Shown: piece after piece, positions 8,103 through 15,627 of the stretch
How positions within the stretch are numbered: the first letter of the stretch is position 1
Layout of the letters: the number at the start of each line of letters is the position of its first letter
Origin: Lachnospiraceae bacterium UBA3316
GTDB taxonomy: Bacteria; Bacillota; Clostridia; Lachnospirales; Lachnospiraceae
Assembly (NCBI GenBank): GCA_002361955.1
Contig: DESK01000049.1
Span: forward strand, 1 to 28,319
DNA length: 28,319 nucleotides
Direction: 5' to 3'
Notes under the pieces: generated by a model
Told to the model about the DNA's origin: nothing
Database searches by the model: none
What the model saw: the letters and a program-made list of their open reading frames with translations, nothing else
Position numbers and translations under genes: made by a program

Positions 8103-10490
8103 TTATTCACGGATTTCCTCCACAATACTTTCCTGCCTGCGCAGCCGGTACACAATCCCCGGCACAAGGATCCCAAGCAGAAGCAGCACCGGACTGGCGA
8201 GGAACACGGGCAAAAGGGTAAACTGATATTTCAAAAACCAGATTCCGCTGCCAAGCATGCGCACGATTCCCAGGGAAAACGCACTGCTGAGGAGCAAGGA
8301 GCAGACAATCGTGATGCCGGCATAGCAGACGCCTTCCACTGTGAGCATTCCCACAAGCTGGCGTTTTGTCATACCAATGGCTTCCATCATGGCAAACTCC
8401 CGCTTTCTGGTGACCATCCCCGTAAGCAGCGTATTCACAAAATTCAAGATTCCAATGAGGCCGATCATGGCTGCCAGCAAAGTCCCCACCAGTGTGACGG
8501 TTCCAAGCAGCTCCTGCATCTGCCCCTGAACCATTGTCCTGGACTGATAGTTCATGGCAGGTTCCACATTTTCCGTATAATTATTTAAAAATGTTTCCAT
8601 CTCTGCCTCGCCGCCCTCTTTCGTATCCAGCAGATAATTCATCAGGAAGCTCTCCGGGCAGTGCTTTTTAAACTCTTCCGAAGTCACATAGTATTCAAAA
8701 TCATTGCCGACCAGATTGGACAGGCTGTACTGGTGGCGCTTGATCACAGAAAGAATCTCATACTCTTTTTCTGTTTGTTTTCCCGCTTCATCACCGTCAA
8801 ACATCAGTGTGATCTTTTCTCCGGCATGATGCTTCACAGCTTCATGAATAACGGCATTGTCATCATCCACATCTGCCCCGTAGATCAGATACTTTCCTGT
8901 CTGAAGCTTCTCCCAGATCGCGTCCGGATCCTTCTCTCCCTCAATGACGGTCATTTTTGACAGGATAAATTTCTCTATTCCAAAATAAGCCGCCATAAGA
9001 TCACGGGACAGAAGCTCTCCCTTCTCACCGTATAAGCCATAAGAATTCCATCTTCCTTCTTTCCAGCAGCCGGGAATACCGTTTTCATCCTTCTCAATAT
9101 AGTCAGGCATCTTCCAGGAATCCAGTGCAAGCTTTACGCCTGTCACGTCGCCGTAAATCCTTCCTCCCTCCAGAAAACACTCCTGCTCTTCGCAGGCGGA
9201 AATAAAGGTTTCCGGCAGGTTTTCCTCCTCTGCAGTCTCCTCGTCAAAGGGACGGTATCCATAATTCCAGAGCTGCGCATTTCCGATCACGGCTTCACTC
9301 AGTATCATCTTTGACAGAAATCCTTCCCGGTCAAGGGAATGGCTGACTGTGTAAATGCTGTTCAGCAAAATGACTGTCAGAGACAGGGAACAGATCACCA
9401 CAGCCGTCCTTCCCTTGTTTCTTCCAAGATTTGAAAATGCCATACGGGCGATTTTTCCTCCGTCCATGGATTTTTTTAGCTTCTTCTTTCCTTTTCTCTG
9501 TTCCGTGTAATGCAATGCCTCCACCGGAGAAACCTTCGCGGCAATCCGGCCCGGCTTCCATTCGGAGATCAGCACGGTGATTACAGTAAACAGCGCTGCT
9601 CCCACAAAAATCCACAGCTGCGGCGATACCTTCACATCTGCCTTTGCGTAGCTGCTTCCCCCGGTTGTCATGATCACCGGAAGCAGCACTTTGCCTGCCA
9701 GATATCCAAGCAGCAGTCCCGCCGGTATGCCCAGGACGCAAAGCGTGAGGGCCTGGCGGCGCAGGATTTTTTTGATCTGACGCCCGGTAGTCCCGATGGT
9801 TTTTAAGAGACCGTAATAGCGGATATCGCGGATCACGGAAATCTGGAAAATATTGTAAATAATCAGATACCCTGTCACCAAAATCAAAAGCAGCGCCGCT
9901 CCTATGCCGATGATGTTCGCAGGATCACTAGACGCGCTTTGTGACATATAAGCCCAGTTGGCGTTGGAGGCCACATAATTTTCCTCCCTGTCATCGGTGG
10001 AAAATCCGCTGTCCGTTATGATCTTATACAGCTTCTGCTGGATATCCCCCCCGCCGTCACAATTTACGCTCATGTTGATACCGCCCACGTTCTCGTCCAT
10101 GGGAAAGAGTTCGTCCGCATACGTTTCCACATAGCTCTCCGACACATACAGAAATCCCACGTTCATGCCATCCACAGCCCTGATCACACCGGAAACCGTA
10201 AAGGCTCGCTCAATCTCCTCTGTATCTGCGGTGCGAACCCGCATCTTAATCGTCACCCGCTGTCCTGCCTTGGCCTCCAGCCCCAAAAGCTCCATAGATT
10301 TTTCGTCCATCAGAACCTCATCGGCAGCCTGCGGCGCTCTGCCGTCAAGGATCTCAATGAAATCATGCTGATACAGATTTTCCGACCGGTAATGCATCTC
10401 CAGATGGCGCTTTAAGAATTCCGTATTTGTCACAGCTGCAGACACCGCAATATCGATTCCCTCCTCTGTGATCGAGGGATGTTTCCGCAT
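8103..10490 (-). pseudogene. 5'-truncated ABC transporter permease (FtsX type)
   Basis: The remaining 795 residues hold an extracellular part (1-190), a first FtsX helix bundle (about 192-330, with YYGLLKTIGTTGRQIKKI), a large central extracellular domain and a second FtsX bundle (about 665-795, with EFAMMEAIGMTKRQLVGML). Intact relatives begin with a cytoplasmic stretch and a first membrane helix; neither is here. In-frame translation upstream of the ATG gives VIKNLTKEQYEIM, clearly family sequence, but stops at a TAG at 10544-10546. The ATPase gene expected between kinase and permease is also missing. A deletion has thus removed the ATPase and the permease 5' end. The remaining frame is open, so expression of a fragment is possible but transport is not. 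Confidence 0.75.
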
Positions 10491-10679
10491 AATCTCATAT
10501 TGTTCCTTTGTGAGATTCTTTATGACGCCCCGCTTCGGTCGGCCCTAAGCATGTACCACTGGCACACTGAGCCTCCGGCGATGGGATTTTGCACTCTTGC
10601 AGCATATGCTTACAGCCTCAGCCCTGTCCTGAACCGTACCGAAAGGCCACAGACTTTACTGCAGCCCCAGGTATGGCCA
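10491..10679 (-). other. Deletion junction between histidine kinase and permease remnant
   Basis: These 189 bp hold no intact gene. The distal part (about 10491-10543) still reads in the permease frame. The rest contains short dyads, such as AGCATATGCT, and no ribosome site for a new gene. It is not recognisable as ATPase sequence or as an insertion sequence end. It probably marks where about 1 kb (ATPase plus permease 5' end) was lost. Confidence 0.5.
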
Positions 10680-11519
10680 TCACACTCTCTGTAAATATAT
10701 GGAAAAACGGCTTCCGCCTTCTTCCGGAGAAATCACTTTCACATAGCCCCGCTCTTTTTGCAAAATCATGCGGGTAAGATAAAGGCCCAGCCCGTTTCCT
10801 TCCTCATGGCGCGCATGTTTCCCCCGGTAAAACCGTTCAAAAATCTGGGCCTGCTCTGCCTCCGGAATTCCGGGGCCCATGTCCTCCACGGAAACACACA
10901 CGAACATTTCAAAAGCTCTCACACGCACTGTTACCAGGCTCCCTGCCGGTGAATATTTCACAGCATTATCAAGGAGATTTCCCATAGCTTCCAGTGTCCA
11001 GCGGAAATCAAAGACAGCCCGGGCGTCCCTTTCACCGGACAGCTCTATGGCGATCCCCTTTGCCCCGGCCCTTCCCTCAGCCAGGCTTACCGCCCGCGAA
11101 AGAAGCGGATACAGCGGCCCTTCTGTCGGCGACAGATCCACCATACCGCTCTCCAGGCGGGAAATTTTGATAAGGGCCTGCATCAAAAATTCCAGTTTTT
11201 CCGTCTGGATGCGAATCTGCTCGATATAAGGCATCACCTGCCGGTCCTGGCTCTGTTCCTCCAAAAGCTGGCTGTACAAAAGAATATTTGCCAGCGGCGT
11301 TTTCGTCTGATGGGAGATATCTGTCACCAGCTCCTTGATGGCCAGACGCTCTGCCTCCACCTTCTCAGAGGCCATTTCCCTGGCCGTCAGATAGTGCCGG
11401 AACTTACTTTCCAGGCGGGACAGCTCTGTCTCATCGTAATCTGCCTCCACGAAAGAACCGTTTATGGCATCCTCCAGCATTGCGTCCAGACGGGAAATGA
11501 TCTTAGAGCCTGTACGCAT
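10680..11519 (-). CDS. Soluble sensor histidine kinase (HisKA/HATPase_c)
   Basis: This 279-residue kinase has no membrane segment. After a 50-residue helical N-terminus, the H-box DISHQTKTPLANI carries phospho-acceptor His70. It is followed by the N-box NLLDNAVKYSP, the G1 box EDMGPGIP, the F-box IFERFYRG and the G2 box GNGLGLYLTRMI. ATG 11519 overlaps the end of the regulator gene by 17 nt and has GGAGG 9 nt upstream, so translation is probably coupled. Such membrane-free kinases next to FtsX-type ABC transporters usually receive their signal through the transporter, as in antimicrobial-peptide detoxification modules. That transporter is broken here, so the input of this kinase is uncertain. 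Confidence 0.85.
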   Translation of the reverse strand: MRTGSKIISRLDAMLEDAINGSFVEADYDETELSRLESKFRHYLTAREMASEKVEAERLAIKELVTDISHQTKTPLANILLYSQLLEEQSQDRQVMPYIEQIRIQTEKLEFLMQALIKISRLESGMVDLSPTEGPLYPLLSRAVSLAEGRAGAKGIAIELSGERDARAVFDFRWTLEAMGNLLDNAVKYSPAGSLVTVRVRAFEMFVCVSVEDMGPGIPEAEQAQIFERFYRGKHARHEEGNGLGLYLTRMILQKERGYVKVISPEEGGSRFSIYLQRV

Positions 11520-12228
11520 AGCCTTCCCCCTCCCGGATATTTTCTGGATTCCAGACATATCCCACACCGTATACCGTACAGATGGAACCGTCTGCCTCCC
11601 TGATTTCCAATTTTTTACGCAGGCGGCTAACGGTGACGGTCAGCGCGTTTTCGTCCACATAGTCCACTGCGTCCTGCCAGATCAGAGCAGTCAGCCTGTC
11701 CCTCGTCAACGTCTGGCCGGGATGCTCCACAAACAGCCGCAAAAGCCTCTGCTCCGGCGTGCTAAGAGAGACTTCCCGCCCCTCCACACGAAAATCAAGG
11801 GTTTCAAAATCAAACCGATACTTGCCCGTATCATAAACAAAGGCTGCCTGTTTCATCGTGCGCCTGCGGATGTTCTCCACCCTGGCGCGCAGGGCCATCA
11901 GGCCGAAGGGCTTCGTGATGTAATCGTCAGCCCCCAACGTCAGTCCCTTCACCTCATCCAGCTCCATATCGTTTGCCGTAATCACCAGGACAGGTACCTT
12001 TGATTTCCTGCGGAGTTCCCTCAGAAAATCAAAGCCGCTGCCATCCGGAAAATTGATATCCAGAAGGATCATATCCGGCTGCTCCGCCTCTGTAAGCTCC
12101 CGCGCCTCCGCCAGCGTATAGGCCGGCACAAATGTGACATCCCTTTGCCCAAGGGCCAGACGGACGCCCTCATTTAACCCTCTGTCATCCTCCGCGACTA
12201 AAATCTTATAGCTCATATCGTAAACCAT
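11503..12228 (-). CDS. OmpR/PhoB-family response regulator
   Basis: This 241-residue regulator has a receiver domain (acidic pair in VAEDD, phospho-acceptor Asp in LLDINFPDGSGF near residue 57, the conserved Thr/Ser region VLVITAND, and Lys in YITKPFG). A winged-helix DNA-binding domain follows (about residues 135-235, with LSTPEQRLLRLFVEHPG, LTRDRLTALIW and a recognition helix near VDENALTVTVSRLRKKL). The start at ATG 12228 follows AGGA at short range; ATG 12216 (MSYKILVAEDD) is an alternative. It is transcribed with the overlapping kinase gene. Its targets probably included the adjacent, now broken, transporter. Confidence 0.88.
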   Translation of the reverse strand: MVYDMSYKILVAEDDRGLNEGVRLALGQRDVTFVPAYTLAEARELTEAEQPDMILLDINFPDGSGFDFLRELRRKSKVPVLVITANDMELDEVKGLTLGADDYITKPFGLMALRARVENIRRRTMKQAAFVYDTGKYRFDFETLDFRVEGREVSLSTPEQRLLRLFVEHPGQTLTRDRLTALIWQDAVDYVDENALTVTVSRLRKKLEIREADGSICTVYGVGYVWNPENIREGEGYAYRL

Positions 12229-12255
12229 CTCTTCCTGTTTTACCGTATCTTCTCT

Positions 12256-12313
12256 CCCACTTCTTCCTCATTTCCAGACATGTCATAATGTCCCTCATCC
12301 ACCGCCATGCAAG
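12256..12313 (-). repeat. Dispersed 58-bp element, copy A (hairpin plus short frame in the regulator leader)
   Basis: On the minus strand this block matches 50 of 58 positions of the plus-strand block at 28251-28308, by hand alignment. Each copy starts just after or within a CATGC/GCATG hairpin and continues into a conserved ATG frame reading MRDxMTxLExRKKW. Copy A can be read as a 30-codon frame (12298-12206) whose TAA lies inside the response regulator gene. There is no good ribosome site before this ATG, so I record it as a repeat rather than a gene. Confidence 0.65.
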
Positions 12314-12342
12314 CGTGGAACGCATGACCTTTTGACTCTGGT

Positions 12343-12371
12343 ATCATATAATAAAATCACGATAAAAACAA
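12343..12371 (-). promoter_or_regulatory. Sigma-A-like promoter of the two-component operon
   Basis: The minus strand shows TTGTTT (12371-12366), 17 bp and TATGAT (12348-12343), about 115 nt before the regulator start. The transcript leader would contain the copy A hairpin and short frame. Confidence 0.6.
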
Positions 12372-12431
12372 TCCCTTGTAATTTAAGAAGATTCTATGAC
12401 CGCGCAACAGGCATTGTTCATACAGATATGC

Positions 12432-12490
12432 GTAAAAAAGAATCTCCCACAGAAATCAGCATTTTGAATGCCTGCTGTTCTGTGGAAGAC
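12432..12490 (-). terminator. Intrinsic terminator of the pilus operon
   Basis: On the minus strand, TCTTCCACAGAACAGCA pairs with TGCTGATTTCTGTGGGAGA around an A/T-rich loop. The stem is over 13 bp with a small bulge and is followed by TTCTTTTTT. It lies about 65 bp beyond the last gene of the pilus operon and before the divergently placed regulator promoter region. Confidence 0.8.
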
Positions 12491-12555
12491 TCCTGTTTTT
12501 CCATAGCATTTAGCGCATATAAGCTCCTCAACTGCGGTTTTGAATGTACTTTTTT

Positions 12556-12750
12556 CTAAGCTGTCTTTCCCTCTGTTTCTCCTTTAAATTCGTATGTCCT
12601 GACATGTTTAGCAGAAGAGGTGTCTGTACGGCGGCTAATGCCTTTGCCTTGTTCAGCCGCCCTCTGGCAGCCGGGACAAACCATGTACCCTTCCGGCACC
12701 GGTTCACCGCAGCAAACACAAATGTCGTTTATTTGGTAATAGATTTTCAT
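12556..12750 (-). CDS. Small zinc-ribbon protein at the end of the pilus operon
   Basis: This 64-residue protein opens MKIYYQINDICVCCGEPVPE. A CxxC pair (CVCC) and a second CxxC pair (VCPGCQ) lie 12 residues apart, a zinc-ribbon arrangement. The rest is short, basic and polar, with no membrane segment. ATG 12750 has AGGAGG 7 nt upstream; an alternative ATG at 12804 with AGGAG 6 nt upstream would add 18 residues. It is the last gene before the terminator, 82 bp after the minor pilin. I do not recognise a defined function; similar tiny Cys-rich proteins occur in accessory regions of gut Firmicutes. Confidence 0.6.
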   Translation of the reverse strand: MKIYYQINDICVCCGEPVPEGYMVCPGCQRAAEQGKGISRRTDTSSAKHVRTYEFKGETEGKTA

Positions 12751-12832
12751 GTCGCATCCTCCTCGTTTCTCGCTTTTTTCCATGGCTTGTTCCACCATTT
12801 CCATCTGCTGCTCCTGGATGATTTTTTGTCAG

Positions 12833-13507
12833 TTATTCCGCATATTCTTCCTTTTTTCTGGTCAGGAAAAGGGCCGACAACATCAGTGCTCCGCCGCTGG
12901 CCAGCGCAAAATATAGCTGCAGGCTGCTCTCGTCCCCTGTTTTGGGGCTGTCACCTGGCTTTGCAGGGTTTACGGGATTTGTTGGGTTTACGGGTTCCGT
13001 TGGATCTGTGGGGTTCACAGGATCTGCTTTCGGATAGCTGTTGATAAACTCGATGGAGCATTTCACGCCCCGTTTTGTCTCTTTCTCCGCCTTCACCACT
13101 ACATCCAACGCTCCTGCCTCCGTCTGGCTGTTGGTAACCTGCACGGTTACTTCATAAACGCAGGAAGCATAGCTGCAATCCCGATCTGCCCCCGGCTTTT
13201 GGGATACCGTATAGGTATAGGTTCCCGGGTGAACGTACGTAATATAGAAGCTGGATTTTCCGCTGCCCTTGATTTTCATAATAGCTTGCCCATTGGGGGA
13301 ATTGTCCGGAATGGGATAGGAGCCGTCATCCGCTTTCAGCACGATGGTATAGGTCTCCGCCGGGTCAGGATCCTCGCCCTTCAGGATTACCCTTACAGGA
13401 ATCCGCGCTGTCACAAAGCCGGAAGCGGCAAAAGCCGGAACTGCCTGGACACACAGGAATACCGCCGCCAGCGTCAGCATTGTCAACAATCTGCCTATCT
13501 TCTTCAT
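12833..13507 (-). CDS. Minor/anchor pilin with FctA-like domain and SPKTG sorting signal
   Basis: This is a 224-residue exported wall protein. A signal peptide (MKKIGRLLTM to AFAA) is followed by one FctA-like pilin domain (about residues 28-155). A Pro/Asn/Thr repeat spacer of the PVNPTDPTEPVNP kind comes next, then a cell-wall sorting signal made of SPKTG, a hydrophobic helix and TRKKEEYAE. ATG 13507 has AGGAGG 9 nt upstream; ATG 13513 is too close to it. The canonical E of the YTVSE motif reads Q (YTVSQKPG), and the usual Lys of the first strand is not found (IPVRVIL). Three cysteines are present, two of them in DCSYASC. The Pro-rich stalk and typical LPXTG-like anchor suggest it is the pilus base attached to peptidoglycan; this is inference. 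Confidence 0.8.
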   Translation of the reverse strand: MKKIGRLLTMLTLAAVFLCVQAVPAFAASGFVTARIPVRVILKGEDPDPAETYTIVLKADDGSYPIPDNSPNGQAIMKIKGSGKSSFYITYVHPGTYTYTVSQKPGADRDCSYASCVYEVTVQVTNSQTEAGALDVVVKAEKETKRGVKCSIEFINSYPKADPVNPTDPTEPVNPTNPVNPAKPGDSPKTGDESSLQLYFALASGGALMLSALFLTRKKEEYAE

Positions 13508-14297
13508 TTTCATTTACCTCCTGATCCGCTGCTCTGGATTCCATCACAGCCAGTATAATGGTCCTTGCGTCTGTAAACTCTGTTGCACAGGTAGAAAACC
13601 CAAGCACCTGCGGCTGTTCCATCGCTGCGATTTTCTTGGATGCCTGCCTGTTCAGGAGTACCGCATGTTTCTCCGCGTAGGCAAGCAGTCCATCTATTCC
13701 AGCCTGCCAGCGCTCTGGCTCAAAGATTGCTTGATCTGAGGCACTGATCACCAGGCAGGCATAGATTTCCAAGTTATAAACCTGACCGGGCAGAATCAGC
13801 GTTCCGGTGGTGTTTTTTGCGAAGAACGCCTCATCCTTATAAAGATCCAGATCCCCAAACATCCCGCTATTCTCCATGTGGTGGCCGTAGAGCAGAGAAT
13901 AAGGGTCGCTAAAATCATTGCTGTTACGGGAATCCAGGAAAATACTCCCGGCCAGGGCAAAATTGCCATAGACATCCGTGTTAATGTAGGTGAGGTTTGT
14001 TTCCCCCTGTAAAACAGGGTAATCAATGCTGGTTCCATCCAGCGTTACCCAGGCGCACACATCCGGATTAACTGCCAGCAGCTCCTCAAAGGAAGCGCCG
14101 CCGTCTTCGTCAATCACAGGCTTCCACTGGATCATGTCCGAGCGCACGTCCTCAGCGGCGGAATAAATCCGGTTGTTGTCCCAAAGGGCGTAGCCGGCAT
14201 ACATGCCCGCCAGCGCCAGGGCTAAAATAGCAATCAGGTTCACGAGGGTGTCGGCGGCGCTCAGGAAAATGCGCGATATGCTTTTTTGCTCACCCAA
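13365..14297 (-). CDS. Class B pilus sortase
   Basis: This 310-residue membrane-anchored transpeptidase would join pilin subunits. The N-terminal helix is at residues 18-38. The class B core begins VNPDVCAWVTLDGTSIDYP, and the catalytic triad is visible as His139 in LLYGHHM, Cys237 in GFSTCATE and Arg245 in DARTI. The start is a TTG at 14297, with AGGAGG 6 nt upstream and no in-frame ATG before residue 32. The last roughly 50 residues, after IILAVMES, run out of frame over the minor pilin gene (143-nt overlap) and do not look like sortase, so a stop codon may have been lost or the tail may be dispensable. Class B pilus sortases use VPxTG-like motifs, matching the ends of the adhesin and main pilin. 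Confidence 0.88.
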   Translation of the reverse strand: MGEQKSISRIFLSAADTLVNLIAILALALAGMYAGYALWDNNRIYSAAEDVRSDMIQWKPVIDEDGGASFEELLAVNPDVCAWVTLDGTSIDYPVLQGETNLTYINTDVYGNFALAGSIFLDSRNSNDFSDPYSLLYGHHMENSGMFGDLDLYKDEAFFAKNTTGTLILPGQVYNLEIYACLVISASDQAIFEPERWQAGIDGLLAYAEKHAVLLNRQASKKIAAMEQPQVLGFSTCATEFTDARTIILAVMESRAADQEVNENEEDRQIVDNADAGGGIPVCPGSSGFCRFRLCDSADSCKGNPEGRGS

Positions 14298-14373
14298 GGC
14301 CGTCCTCCTTCCTCATCCGGCCGGACGCACAGGGCGGTTCTCCGCCCCATAGGTCCGGTCCAAAATGTACTCT

Positions 14374-14440
14374 GTCAAAGATCCCACTGCAAGTAACGAG
14401 TTATGAAGCCTGCAATACTGTGGACAGCAGGATCTTTGAC
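14374..14440 (-). promoter_or_regulatory. Long stem-loop between main pilin and sortase
   Basis: Perfect 11-bp arms GTCAAAGATCC (14374-14384) and GGATCTTTGAC (14430-14440) enclose 45 nt. No T run follows, so it is not a plain terminator. It may shield the abundant pilin message or lower downstream expression. Confidence 0.5.
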
Positions 14441-14460
14441 CCTCGCGGCAGTCACCAGAT

Positions 14461-14478
14461 AGCCGCACAAGTGCGGCT
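14461..14478 (-). promoter_or_regulatory. Compact GC hairpin just after the main pilin gene
   Basis: AGCCGCAC-AA-GTGCGGCT forms an 18-bp near-perfect dyad 45 nt past the pilin stop. It lacks a T tract. It could act as a 3'-end barrier against exonucleases for the pilin mRNA. Confidence 0.4.
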
Positions 14479-14522
14479 GCCTGGCTCAATGCCTGCGAAA
14501 ATAAATCTGTGTATGGCTTTGA

Positions 14523-15548
14523 TTAGTTGTTCGCGTAGCGCTTCTTGCTGATAAATACGAAACCAGCCACAGCGACTACTGCCAGAAGCAGGATGTAGGG
14601 CAGGCTATCCATGTAGATACCGGTGTCAACATCGCCCTTTTTCTCGTTGTTTACAGTAACTTCCTCTGTAGCACTATCAACCTCTTCAGGACTTAATACT
14701 TCACCGGTTGTTGTGTATTTCTCATCACTGTAGTCAGTCTCATCCACGGTGTAGGTTACACCATAGGGCAGATTTTCAATAGTAATAGTCTCATCTGCCT
14801 TCAGATAAACCTTAAACGAAGAGCCTACAGTACAAGTATCAGGATTACGATCGTCGCTGCCGCCCATGATCGTATAAGGATTGTTATAGGTCTTTCCCTC
14901 CACTCCAGTCAAAGTAACATTAAACTCGAAGTACTTCTCGTGGTCAGCCATATTACCGGAAACTGTCTTCGTGATTTTCAGACCTGTTCCATTCTCCTGA
15001 ATACCGGCAGCCTGGTATTTATTCTCGATAGAGCCACTCTTTTTTCCACCAGAGGTTTCCGTATGGACACCGGCCACACGGATCTTGCCATCATCGCCCT
15101 GCATAACGGTTACGACCAGTTTGATATCGCCTCTATGATAGATAACGCCGGCGGTGGTGCCAACAGTCTCCTGCAGAGTGTACTCATAAACGCCAACCGT
15201 GTCATACGTGGGAAGCGTAATTGTGATGTCTCTCTCTGTGCCATCTACCGTTGCATCGCCTTTGCCATATTCCGCGCCGACGATAGGGCCAAGGTCGGGT
15301 GCGCTGTCTGCATCGCCATCCGTTACCCTGCCAGAGCCAACCTGCTCAACTGTAAAGATCTCAGCAGGGGAAGTGGTTCCGGCATTCTCAAGCTTATAGA
15401 TCTTCTTAATGGTCACTGTTTTCTGGTCCGTGTATGTCGGCGGAGTCACAGGATCTTCACCGCCATCAGCAGCGAATACCACGATGTTCAGGCACAGCAT
15501 CATAGCCAGTGCAAGGACGATAGAAACAATTTTCTTCATGTTCTTCAT
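14523..15548 (-). CDS. Main pilin subunit, FctA/Spy0128-type
   Basis: This 341-residue exported shaft pilin begins with a signal peptide (MKNMKKIVSIVLALAMM to VVFAA). Two pilin domains follow. Domain 1 (about 33-180) has Lys in TVTIKKIYK, Glu in LQETVG and Asn in IENKYQ. Domain 2 (about 185-305) has Lys in ITKTVSGN, Glu in TVDETDY and Asn in TVNNEKK. These are the expected Lys-Glu-Asn sets for self-formed isopeptide bonds. The end GDVDTG, hydrophobic helix and SKKRYANN form a non-LPXTG sorting signal similar to the adhesin's. ATG 15548 has AGGAGG 9 nt upstream. Spacing from sipA is about 79 nt. Two stem-loops follow it. Confidence 0.88.
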   Translation of the reverse strand: MKNMKKIVSIVLALAMMLCLNIVVFAADGGEDPVTPPTYTDQKTVTIKKIYKLENAGTTSPAEIFTVEQVGSGRVTDGDADSAPDLGPIVGAEYGKGDATVDGTERDITITLPTYDTVGVYEYTLQETVGTTAGVIYHRGDIKLVVTVMQGDDGKIRVAGVHTETSGGKKSGSIENKYQAAGIQENGTGLKITKTVSGNMADHEKYFEFNVTLTGVEGKTYNNPYTIMGGSDDRNPDTCTVGSSFKVYLKADETITIENLPYGVTYTVDETDYSDEKYTTTGEVLSPEEVDSATEEVTVNNEKKGDVDTGIYMDSLPYILLLAVVAVAGFVFISKKRYANN

Positions 15549-15627
15549 TTTCTTTTTCCTCCTAAATTGGTAAATTTTTATGCCAGCCCCATGTTTTGCG
15601 GGGCGAAGCATCGTATAGTATGGGGCA

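Noticed and set aside
10491..10679. Possible group II intron tail (GTACGGTTC-like piece) between the kinase and the permease remnant
   Set aside because: I could not fold a proper 34-nt domain V with the catalytic triad, and no reverse transcriptase remnant is present.
12332..12559. A 75-codon plus-strand frame between the regulator promoter and the pilus operon terminator
   Set aside because: It runs antisense through the terminator hairpin, lacks a ribosome site and shows no protein-like pattern.
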